The notes under the pieces: model-generated
Databases searched by the model: none
Seen by the model: only the letters and a program-made list of their open reading frames with translations
What the model was told of the DNA's origin: nothing
Source of the DNA: Verrucomicrobiota bacterium
GTDB lineage: Bacteria; Verrucomicrobiota; Verrucomicrobiia; Opitutales; Opitutaceae
DNA: 12,490 bases
NCBI GenBank assembly: GCA_023443985.1
Contig: JAEZSJ010000429.1
Location: forward strand, 1-12,490
Reading direction: 5' to 3'
Shown here: positions 6,434 through 12,490 of the stretch, piece by piece
How the letters are laid out: each line of letters starts with the position of its first letter
Numbering within the stretch: position 1 is the first letter of the stretch
Program-made: the position numbers and the translations under genes

Positions 6434-7543
6434 TCACGATTTGGGCTCGTGGAGGGAGACTCGGTCCCCGGCACGGAAACGATCGAGATCCTCGACGATC
6501 ACCAGCTCACCCTGATCGACGCCGCGCAGGATCTCGACCGAGTTGAGGCTGGTGAAGCCCACTTCGACCGTGCGGATCTGCACGCGGCCATCCTTCACCA
6601 CGAAAACGTTGCGGCCCAGCAGCGCACGCCGCGGGATGACGATCGCCTCGTCGCGCGCGTCGACGATGATGTTCACCTCGCCCGTGATACCCGGGACGAG
6701 CAGCTTGGGATCGATCTCGGCGGAGAGGTGGACCATGTAGCGCTGCGTGAGTGGATCGGCGGCGGGGAGGATCTTCTCCACCCGGCCGGTGTACTGGGCA
6801 ACGCCGTAGCTGAGGAAGCGCAGGGTCGCCTTCTGGCCGATCTTCAAACCGGAGAAATTCTCCTCGCTGATCTTCGCCTCGATCACGCGGCTGTCCGCGA
6901 TGATGGTCGCGACCGCCTCACCGGGGGAGATGAGGTCGCCGGGATTGACGAACACGGCGGAGACAATGCCGTCGACGGGCGAACGCACCGTCATGAGGTC
7001 GCGTTTGCGTTCGGCGACCTTGAGCTCGGTCTGGATCCTCGCCAGCGCCTGCTCGTTGGCGACCGTCTCGAGCTCGAGCTTCTGCTCGATCTGCTTCACA
7101 AGGCGGTTCTGGCGCTCGACATCGACCGCGGAGACGGTGCCCGCCTTGAGCTGGCGTTCCAACGCGGCAAACTGGTCGCGGGCGTTGAGCAGCTCGAACT
7201 GGGTTGCAGAGCCGATGTCGATCCGGCGCTGGATGGCGTCCCGATCATGCTGCAGCTGCTCGATCTGCAGAGCGATGTCGGTGCGGTCGAGCTCGATAAG
7301 CACGCCACCGGTCTGTGCCTTGGAGCTCAGGTCGAGCTTGCTCCCGGTCACGCGACCGCCGACTTCGCTCTTCACCTGCAGCGCGCGCTCGGCGAGCACG
7401 GTGAGCGACCCCGGCACGGCGTTGATCGCCCGTTCCTTCCGGGCGGCCACGACCGTCGCGGTGGGGCGCATCATCTGCAGGCCCAGCCAGACGGCGATGG
7501 CGACGAGGGCAATGATTCCGAGAAGCTTCAGTTTGAGGGACAT
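6434..7543 (-). CDS. Periplasmic adaptor (membrane fusion) protein, HlyD/MacA family
   Basis: The 369-aa protein bridges the inner-membrane ABC permease to the TolC channel. It has one N-terminal membrane anchor at about 6-24 (LLGIIALVAIAVWLGLQMM). Two lipoyl half-motifs follow, near 57-86 (VKSEVGGRV ... VLIELD) and 186-214 (VRSPVDGIVSAVF ... GDLISPGEAV). Between them lies a long helical hairpin at about 88-182 rich in Gln, Glu, Leu and Arg, expected to form the coiled coil that meets TolC. After it come beta-barrel and membrane-proximal regions, with IVIPRRALLG (301-310) as is usual in this family. The gene starts 12 bases after the TolC-like gene stop. No Shine-Dalgarno motif is visible before the ATG. 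Family is secure; the substrate is not shown. Confidence 0.93.
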   Translation of the reverse strand: MSLKLKLLGIIALVAIAVWLGLQMMRPTATVVAARKERAINAVPGSLTVLAERALQVKSEVGGRVTGSKLDLSSKAQTGGVLIELDRTDIALQIEQLQHDRDAIQRRIDIGSATQFELLNARDQFAALERQLKAGTVSAVDVERQNRLVKQIEQKLELETVANEQALARIQTELKVAERKRDLMTVRSPVDGIVSAVFVNPGDLISPGEAVATIIADSRVIEAKISEENFSGLKIGQKATLRFLSYGVAQYTGRVEKILPAADPLTQRYMVHLSAEIDPKLLVPGITGEVNIIVDARDEAIVIPRRALLGRNVFVVKDGRVQIRTVEVGFTSLNSVEILRGVDQGELVIVEDLDRFRAGDRVSLHEPKS

Positions 7544-7555
7544 CGCAAAAGAGGA

Positions 7556-8914
7556 TCAGTGCTGGACCGCCGGTTTGCCCAAAGGATCCAGACCGCGGGA
7601 GGAAACATACTGGACATTGGCGCTGAGGTGCGCCGCGAGCGTCTGCTGGGCGACATAGAACAACGTGTTCATGTTGCTGATCGCGGTGTCGACCTGCTCC
7701 TGCGAGGCCTCCCCTCGCTGGGCGAGCTCCTTGTGGTAGTCGACCCCTTCCCGCGCCATGCGGAGGCGCATCTTGGCGTTCTGATAGGCCTGCCAGGTGA
7801 AGCTCACGCTCTGTTCCTCGCGGCGTTGATCGCGCTCGAGGGATTCGCGCAGGTTCGCGAGCCGCTGTTCGGCGCGGCGAAGCCGCGTGTAGCCGGCGAG
7901 CCGCTGGCCCCGGCTGCTGAAACCGTCGAAGATCGTCCAGTTGATCTGGGCGCCCGCGTACCAGGTGTCGGTCTGGTACTTGTTGTAGGCATTGAGGTCG
8001 CGGTTGATCTCGTCGCGCGAGACGCCGGCGACCAAGCCGAGTTTCGGGAAGAGCGCGTAGCGGGGGCCGACGAGCCCGAGCTTGGCGCGCTCCACATCCT
8101 TCTCCGCCGCCGCGATACGGTCGTCCTGCTGGTTGGCGCTGCTCGCCACTAGGGAGGCAGTGGCAGGAGCCGCTGCGACCTCCGCGATCAGCTCGGGGAT
8201 GTCCGCCTCGGTGAACTGGCTTTCGCCACTCAGGCTCCGGAAGGTCGCGAGGGCGAAATCCAGGTCCGCCCGGGCCCGTTGCTCGGCCAGGCTCGCCTCG
8301 TCCAAGCGCAATTGCTCGGACATGATCTGGCCGTAGGTGATCTGGTTGGCGCTGTAGCGGGCCTGCTGGCGGGCGAGATTCTCCTCCGCCATGCGGCGCG
8401 CGAAAGTGGTGTTGCTCACCGCAATCTTCGCCAGCACCAAGCCCATGTAGCTGGCGCGCACCTCGGCCGCGAGCCCGCGGTAGGCCTCGGCGTAGTTGAT
8501 CACCGCGAGCTCGCGATCGATCCGGGCGATCTTGCGCGCGGCCTGCAGCGCGCCCCAGTGCCAGAGGCCCTGGTTGAGCGAAAAGTTGTAGTAGAATTTC
8601 TCGTTGTTGCTGGAGATGTCGCCCTGCGGGCCCGCATCGGCCCGGGTCTCGCGCTGCCACTGGTACTGAACATAGCCGCCGATCTGGGGCAGGCTGCTGG
8701 CGCGCGCCATGTAGTGGTCGGCCTCGCTCTGCGCCAGATCGAGGTTCTTCTCGATCATGCGCGGCGACTGCCGCATGGCGGTCTCGACGAGCGGCCGCAG
8801 TTGCGGCATGACATCTTCCGGCAGGGTCAACGCGCCATCCGTGGCAGCATTGCCCGAGTATGAGATTCCCATCAGCGACAGGGCCAAGGCGGCGCGCGCA
8901 GTGATCTTGTTCAT
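7556..8914 (-). CDS. TolC family outer membrane efflux protein
   Basis: The protein is 452 aa, a usual size for TolC-like channels. A signal peptide covers residues 1 to about 23 (basic MNKITAR, hydrophobic ALALSLMGISY, cleavage near GNA-A). The rest is mostly long amphipathic helices rich in Ala, Gln, Arg and Glu, with two related halves as expected of the OEP fold. Examples are the QSPRMIEKNLDLAQSEADHY segment early in the protein and GLVGPRYALFPKLGLVAGVS after mid-protein, the second being the usual 'PxLxLxA' start of a barrel/helix unit. Trimers would form an outer-membrane barrel and periplasmic tunnel. It is the first gene of the exporter operon; its promoter must lie in the divergent gap to the wzm-like gene. 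The start is fixed by the signal peptide. Confidence 0.93.
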   Translation of the reverse strand: MNKITARAALALSLMGISYSGNAATDGALTLPEDVMPQLRPLVETAMRQSPRMIEKNLDLAQSEADHYMARASSLPQIGGYVQYQWQRETRADAGPQGDISSNNEKFYYNFSLNQGLWHWGALQAARKIARIDRELAVINYAEAYRGLAAEVRASYMGLVLAKIAVSNTTFARRMAEENLARQQARYSANQITYGQIMSEQLRLDEASLAEQRARADLDFALATFRSLSGESQFTEADIPELIAEVAAAPATASLVASSANQQDDRIAAAEKDVERAKLGLVGPRYALFPKLGLVAGVSRDEINRDLNAYNKYQTDTWYAGAQINWTIFDGFSSRGQRLAGYTRLRRAEQRLANLRESLERDQRREEQSVSFTWQAYQNAKMRLRMAREGVDYHKELAQRGEASQEQVDTAISNMNTLFYVAQQTLAAHLSANVQYVSSRGLDPLGKPAVQH

Positions 8915-9089
8915 GGAGTTTGCATTCGGTTCACGCGGCGCGCGGCATCACCCATCGGCAGCACACCGTTTCGATACAGAAGAGGTGAGTGCGACAGTGC
9001 GGCCAATAGGCGTCAAACCCCAAAAGCCAACCGATGCGGGGGAAGGTGCGGCCCCGCGGAAAATTCGTTGCCTCGGACTGAGGCGCCGT
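8915..9089. promoter_or_regulatory. Divergent intergenic region between exporter operon and polysaccharide locus
   Basis: These 175 bases must hold the promoters of both the minus-strand exporter operon and the plus-strand wzm-like gene. A TTGACG resembling a -35 box occurs on the minus strand (9016-9011), but I cannot pair it with a good -10. A hairpin, GCGGGG/CCCCGC with a 10-base loop (9036-9057), lies about 30 bases before the wzm-like start. Which promoters are used is not visible. Confidence 0.5.
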
Positions 9090-9947
9090 ATGGATTCCGC
9101 CGCTCGCATGCAAACCAGCGCACACGTCGGGAACTCGAGGTGGGGGGCGTTCGACGGCCTCTCGCCGTTGTTCCGCCACCGCTCCCTCGTGTGGCAGTTC
9201 ATCGTGCGCAACGTCGAACTGCGGCACAAGGGCAGCCACCTCGGGCTGATCTGGTCGTTCCTCAATCCGCTGCTGATGCTGGGGTTGTATGTCTTTGTGT
9301 TCGGATACGTCTTCGGGGCCAAGGATCCCGGGGAGGACCCGAAAGCCTATGCCTTGGGGATCTTTGTCGGGCTCACGCTCTTCCATCTGGTCGCGGAGGT
9401 CTTCGGCGTGGCGCCCACGATCATCGTGGCGAACCCGAACTTCGTGAAGAAGGTCGTGTTTCCCCTGGAGGTGCTGCCCGTGGCGACCGTCGGGGCGTCC
9501 TTCGTGCATTTCCTCATCAGTATGGGGTTGATTCTGCTGGGTGCGGCGTTTGTGGGCACGGGACTCGGCGCCGACATCATCTGGCTCCCCGCCATCCTCC
9601 TGCCGGTGATGCTCCTGACGCTCGGTCTGGCCTGGGCCGTATCCGCCATCGGAGTGTTCTTCCGCGACATCGCGCAGTTCACCGGCTTCCTGAGCATGGC
9701 GTTGATGTTCAGCAGCGCGATCTTCTATCCGGCCGCGATGATCGCAAGGCAATCCGAGTTGGCCTGGTCCATTCTGCGGTTCAACCCCCTCATCCACGCG
9801 ATCGAGCTGGCGCGCGACGTGATTCTGCGGCACCAGCCCGTGTCGTTGGCCTCGCTCGGCTACCTGTATGCGGTGGGTCTCGCCAGCGCCGCCGCCGGCT
9901 ACTGGGTTTTCCGGAAGCTCCGCCCCGCCTTCGCCGACGTGCTCTAG
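9090..9947 (+). CDS. wzm: ABC-2 type polysaccharide export permease (Wzm-like)
   Basis: The 285-aa protein is the membrane half of a polysaccharide ABC exporter that moves undecaprenyl-linked glycan across the inner membrane. The N-terminal amphipathic region and signature are typical: RNVELRHKGSHLGLIWSFLN (40-59), followed by P60 and the first helix at about 61-77. Further helices lie at about 90-112, 130-156, 163-190, 198-220 and 254-275, giving six. 'FRDIAQF' at 191-197 and 'FNPLIHAIELARD' at 231-243 are also family features. I prefer ATG 9090 to ATG 9108 because GAGG lies six bases before it and nothing comparable precedes 9108. Its ATPase partner is the wzt-like gene at the right edge, with two nucleotide-sugar genes between. 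The frame is open far upstream, but that part is antisense to the TolC-like gene. Confidence 0.93.
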   Translation: MDSAARMQTSAHVGNSRWGAFDGLSPLFRHRSLVWQFIVRNVELRHKGSHLGLIWSFLNPLLMLGLYVFVFGYVFGAKDPGEDPKAYALGIFVGLTLFHLVAEVFGVAPTIIVANPNFVKKVVFPLEVLPVATVGASFVHFLISMGLILLGAAFVGTGLGADIIWLPAILLPVMLLTLGLAWAVSAIGVFFRDIAQFTGFLSMALMFSSAIFYPAAMIARQSELAWSILRFNPLIHAIELARDVILRHQPVSLASLGYLYAVGLASAAAGYWVFRKLRPAFADVL

Positions 9948-10005
9948 CCGCGACCACCGTTGCGTCGTCCTCCCTCTTCACTCACCACTCCGCCCTCCCC
10001 AAGCC

Positions 10006-10983
10006 ATGCCACGCGCGTTCATCACCGGAATCACCGGGCAGGACGGCTCCTATCTCACCGAACTGCTGCTCGAGAAAGGGTACGAGGTGCACGGACTGGT
10101 GCATCGCCCCGACACCCTCCCGCACAGCAACATCGGGCATCTGGTCAACAACCCGGCCATCGCCGGAAAACAGCTCTTCCTCCACAACGGTTCCTACGAG
10201 GACGCCACCCACCTGCGCCGGATCATCGCCAAGGCGCGGCCGCAGGAGTTCTATCACCTCGCCGGCCAGTCGAGCCCGCGCCTGAGCCTGGAGCTTCCCG
10301 AGGCGACGGTCGACAGCATCGGCATGGGCACCCTGCGTCTGCTCGAGATCCTGCGCGACCTGCCGGAACCGACGAAGTTCCTCTACGCCTCCTCCAGCGA
10401 GGTATTCGGTTCTCCCCCGCATTCGCCCCAGGACGAGCTCACCCCCGTCAACCCCACGACCCCCTACGGCGCGGCGAAGGCGTTTTCGCAGCACATGGCG
10501 CGCATCTACCGCATCGCCTACGGTCTGCCGACGTGCTCCGCCATCCTCTACAACCACGAGTCCCCGCGCCGAAGCGGCACGTTCGTCACGATGAAGATCG
10601 CGCGCGCCGCCGCGCGCATCAAGAAGGGGCAGCAGTCCGAACTGGTGCTTGGCAGCCTCGGTGGCCGACGCGACTGGGGCTGGGCGCCTGATTATGTACG
10701 CGGCATGTGGATGATGCTCCAGGCCAACCCCGTCGACGATTTCATCCTCGCCACCGGCGAGCTGCACTCGGTCGAGGAGCTCGTGTCGATTGCCTTCGAG
10801 AGCGTTGGCCTGCAATGGCGCGACTACGTGAAACACGATCAGAAACTCGTCATGACGGTCGAGCCCACCTCCTCCTGCGGCAACCCCGCCAAAGCCCGCC
10901 GCCTCCTCGGGTGGGAGAACACCGTGCCGTTCCCGTCCATGATCACCCGCTTGGTCGAGGCCGAACTCGCAAAGATCAGTTGA
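10006..10983 (+). CDS. Divergent GDP-mannose 4,6-dehydratase-like SDR enzyme
   Basis: This 325-aa extended short-chain dehydrogenase/reductase is a paralogue of the next gene; 26 of the first 30 residues are identical. The NAD(P) motif is GITGQDG (8-14). The dehydratase active site is present as S130, E132, Y154 and K158 (SSSEVFG and YGAAK). LYNHESPRR (181-189) and RRDWGWAPDYVRGMW (221-235) are also conserved. It departs from true GMD in three regions: residues 84-93 (HLAGQSSPRL, not NLAAQSHVRV), 150-154 (PTTPY, not PRSPY), and 281-293, where the RPAEV substrate motif is replaced and the Arg is Met283. It may act on a modified GDP-hexose, or on the product of its neighbour. It starts 58 bases after the wzm-like gene, behind a pyrimidine tract with no Shine-Dalgarno sequence. 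The family is sure; the reaction is not. Confidence 0.88.
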   Translation: MPRAFITGITGQDGSYLTELLLEKGYEVHGLVHRPDTLPHSNIGHLVNNPAIAGKQLFLHNGSYEDATHLRRIIAKARPQEFYHLAGQSSPRLSLELPEATVDSIGMGTLRLLEILRDLPEPTKFLYASSSEVFGSPPHSPQDELTPVNPTTPYGAAKAFSQHMARIYRIAYGLPTCSAILYNHESPRRSGTFVTMKIARAAARIKKGQQSELVLGSLGGRRDWGWAPDYVRGMWMMLQANPVDDFILATGELHSVEELVSIAFESVGLQWRDYVKHDQKLVMTVEPTSSCGNPAKARRLLGWENTVPFPSMITRLVEAELAKIS

Positions 10984-11002
10984 ATTCATCGGGCAACAAC
11001 CG

Positions 11003-11050
11003 CTTCTCCCTTCCTCCACCTCCTCTCGCCTTTCGCCTCTCGCCTCACTT
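11003..11050 (+). repeat. Pyrimidine tract with three tandem 7-base units before gmd
   Basis: Of these 48 bases, 43 are C or T, and the tract ends at the gmd ATG. Within it, 11026-11046 contains three direct 7-base units, TCGCCTT then TCGCCTC twice. No purine-rich Shine-Dalgarno sequence is present. A similar tract (9968-10000, 29 of 33 pyrimidines) lies before the preceding gene. Confidence 0.75.
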
Positions 11051-12058
11051 ATGAAACGCGCACTCATCACCGGCATCACAGGCCAGGACGGCTCCTACCT
11101 CGCCGAACTCCTTCTGGCCAAGGGCTACGAAGTTCACGGCATCGTCCGCCGCTCCAGCTCCGTCACCCGCACCCGCATCGATCATCTCCGTGGCTACGAG
11201 CAGGGCGAGAACCAGCGCCTTTTCCTCCACTACGGCGACCTCGCCGACGCCGTCGCCCTCGTCAAGCTGCTCTACAAGATCCAGCCCGACGAGATCTACA
11301 ACCTCGCCGCCCAGAGCCACGTGCGCGTGAGCTTCGACATCCCCACCTACACCGGCGATGTGACCGGCCTCGGCGCGCAGCGTATTCTCGAGGCCATCAT
11401 CGAGTCCGGCATCGGCAAGAAGGTGCGCTATTACCAGGCCTCCTCCTCGGAGATGTTCGGCAAGGTGCAGGCGGTGCCCCAGACCGAGACGACGCCGCTC
11501 TACCCGCGCTCGCCCTACGCGTGCGCCAAGGTCTACGCGCACTACCTCACGATCAACTACCGCGAGTCCTACAACCTCTTCGCCTGCTCAGGCATCCTCT
11601 TCAACCACGAGTCCCCGCGCCGCGGCGAGAACTTCGTGACCCGCAAGATCACCCTCGCGGCCGCCCGCATCAAACTCGGTCTCCAGAAGGATCTCTATCT
11701 GGGCAACATCGACTCCAAGCGGGACTGGGGCTACGCCGCCGAGTACGTCGAAGGCATGTGGCGCATGCTCCAGCAGGACCAGCCCGACGACTACGTGCTC
11801 GCCACCAACGAGACCTGGACGATCAAGGATTTCCTCGAAGCCTCGTTCGGCCATCTCGGTCTCGAGTGGCAGAAGCACGTGAAGTTCGACGAGCGCTTCC
11901 TCCGCCCCGCCGAGGTCGATCTGCTCATCGGCGACTACTCGAAGGCCAAAGCCAAACTCGGCTGGGAACCCAAGACGCGCATGCACGGTCTCGCGAAGCT
12001 CATGGTCGACTCCGACCTGAAACTCGCCGCCGCCGAGGCCGCCGTCCCGACCCGCTGA
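11051..12058 (+). CDS. gmd: GDP-mannose 4,6-dehydratase
   Basis: GMD converts GDP-D-mannose to GDP-4-keto-6-deoxy-D-mannose, the branch point for GDP-D-rhamnose, GDP-L-fucose and related sugars. The 335-aa protein has GITGQDG (8-14) for NADP binding, RRSSS (33-37), and the active site S132, E134, Y156 and K160 in QASSSEMFG and PRSPYACAK. These numbers match the T132/E134/Y156 triad described for E. coli GMD, with Ser for Thr. Substrate motifs are intact: NHESPRRGENFVTRKI (185-200), LGNIDSKRDWGYAAEYV (217-233) and RPAEVDLLIGD (285-295). It is shorter than the 373-aa E. coli enzyme, lacking a small insert before RPAEV and a C-terminal tail. It starts 67 bases after its paralogue and is followed by an intrinsic terminator. 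No reductase or epimerase partner is seen downstream in the window. Confidence 0.95.
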   Translation: MKRALITGITGQDGSYLAELLLAKGYEVHGIVRRSSSVTRTRIDHLRGYEQGENQRLFLHYGDLADAVALVKLLYKIQPDEIYNLAAQSHVRVSFDIPTYTGDVTGLGAQRILEAIIESGIGKKVRYYQASSSEMFGKVQAVPQTETTPLYPRSPYACAKVYAHYLTINYRESYNLFACSGILFNHESPRRGENFVTRKITLAAARIKLGLQKDLYLGNIDSKRDWGYAAEYVEGMWRMLQQDQPDDYVLATNETWTIKDFLEASFGHLGLEWQKHVKFDERFLRPAEVDLLIGDYSKAKAKLGWEPKTRMHGLAKLMVDSDLKLAAAEAAVPTR

Positions 12059-12079
12059 AACCGTCGTCGGCCCCGTCTG

Positions 12080-12117
12080 CCGCACCGCGCCGGCCCGCCG
12101 GTGCGGTTTTGCGTTTT
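12080..12117 (+). terminator. Intrinsic terminator after gmd
   Basis: CCGCACCG (12080-12087) pairs perfectly with CGGTGCGG (12099-12106), with an 11-base GC-rich loop that can pair further internally. TTTT follows, then GCG and a second TTTT (12107-12117). It lies 22 bases after the gmd stop. No T-tract occurs on the minus strand, so it works for the plus strand only. Confidence 0.82.
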
Positions 12118-12180
12118 CGGTGGCCGCGCGCCCAGCTCCGTTCTCGACCTGCCCGAGCCACCGCCGTACGAATTCAACGA
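12118..12180 (+). promoter_or_regulatory. Leader region between gmd terminator and wzt-like gene
   Basis: If the preceding terminator is effective, the wzt-like gene needs a promoter here or relies on readthrough. I see no convincing -35/-10 pair and no Shine-Dalgarno sequence before the ATG. Only a TACGAAT about 10 bases before the start weakly resembles a -10 box. Confidence 0.3.
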
Positions 12181-12490
12181 ATGTCCGACGACATCGTCAT
12201 CTCCGTCGACAACATCTCCAAAGCCTACCGGATCTGGAATGATCCTGGGGCGCGCCTGAAGTCGCCGCTCGTCCGGACCTGCGGCAGCCTTTTTCCCCGG
12301 CACTCCACCCCTCGCCGCCGGTGCGAAGCCAAAGCCGCCGGCTACTACCGCGACTTCTACGCACTGAAAGACATCTCCTTCCAAGTCCGCAAAGGGGAGA
12401 GCGTGGGCATCATCGGCCGCAACGGCTCCGGCAAGTCCACCCTGTTGCAGATCATCGCCGGCACCCTGCAACCCACCACCGGCTCAGTCC
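12181..12490 (+). CDS. wzt: Polysaccharide ABC exporter ATP-binding protein (Wzt-like), 5' part
   Basis: Only 103 codons are in the window and the frame is open to the right edge. The start MSDDIVISVDNISKAYRIWN and the following DPGARLKSPL match the usual opening of Wzt/TagH-type ATPases, where a short extra segment (about residues 18-58) precedes 'YALKDISFQVRKGE' (60-73). Walker A is GRNGSGKST at 79-87. The ABC signature, Walker B and any C-terminal carbohydrate-binding domain would lie beyond the edge, so the type of chain-end recognition cannot be judged. It is the expected ATPase for the Wzm-like permease at 9090-9947, with two sugar genes lying between the pair. Confidence is high for an ABC ATPase and good for Wzt given the context. 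Confidence 0.9.
   Translation, partial: MSDDIVISVDNISKAYRIWNDPGARLKSPLVRTCGSLFPRHSTPRRRCEAKAAGYYRDFYALKDISFQVRKGESVGIIGRNGSGKSTLLQIIAGTLQPTTGSV

Noticed and set aside
6053..8152. A 699-codon open frame on the plus strand, opposite the exporter genes
   Set aside because: It is antisense to the adaptor and to parts of the permease and TolC-like genes, all well supported. Its product is rich in Asp, Ala, His and Arg with no domain pattern. Such frames arise from strong GC bias at third positions.
1..12490. CRISPR array, insertion sequence, toxin-antitoxin or phage defence genes
   Set aside because: I saw no regularly spaced repeats, transposase or integrase motifs, or known defence domains. 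The NYN protein fits the housekeeping YacP family better than a toxin.

Overview
The window is high-GC bacterial chromosome. The genes lean strongly towards G or C at third codon positions and few start codons have a Shine-Dalgarno sequence. The housekeeping proteins and the mix of neighbours (a DUF2851 protein, a YacP-like NYN protein, an IF-2 with an Ala/Pro-rich linker) fit a Gram-negative member of the Verrucomicrobiota, perhaps Opitutaceae. That placement is inferred from general resemblance, not from a search. A TolC-type outer membrane protein and a Wzm/Wzt exporter show that the cell has an outer membrane.

Layout. (1) Positions 1-3618, minus strand: transcription and translation genes, read from high to low coordinates as NYN-domain RNase-like protein, DUF2851 protein, a 180-base gap, nusA, then the start of infB, which runs off the left edge. 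The gap holds a promoter-like sequence followed by a textbook intrinsic terminator that ends only 22 bases before the nusA start codon. This looks like an attenuator in front of the gene for a termination factor. (2) Positions 3619-4468: a small plus-strand gene for a two-helix membrane protein, a complete tRNA-Ser(UGA) gene, and non-coding spacers with several GC-rich hairpins. (3) Positions 4469-8914, minus strand: a four-gene operon for a complete tripartite ABC exporter, in the order TolC-like outer membrane protein, HlyD/MacA-like adaptor, MacB/LolE-like permease, LolD-like ATPase. (4) Positions 9090-12490, plus strand, divergent from the exporter: a surface polysaccharide locus with a Wzm-like permease, a divergent GDP-mannose 4,6-dehydratase paralogue, a canonical GDP-mannose 4,6-dehydratase (gmd), an intrinsic terminator, and the first 103 codons of a Wzt-like ATPase.

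How the genes work together. Region 4 combines GDP-6-deoxyhexose synthesis with ABC-dependent polysaccharide export, as in A-band/O-antigen clusters of the D-rhamnose type. The two dehydratase genes in tandem suggest two related nucleotide sugars, or a dehydratase plus a partner enzyme. Region 3 should export a small molecule, lipid or glycolipid from the inner membrane or periplasm through TolC. In region 1, NusA and IF-2 are standard partners. The two upstream genes may add an RNA-processing function and could feed transcripts into the nusA leader.

The observations most worth pursuing are the nusA leader terminator, the divergent dehydratase paralogue beside gmd, and the pyrimidine tracts (one with three 7-base repeats) directly before both dehydratase start codons.
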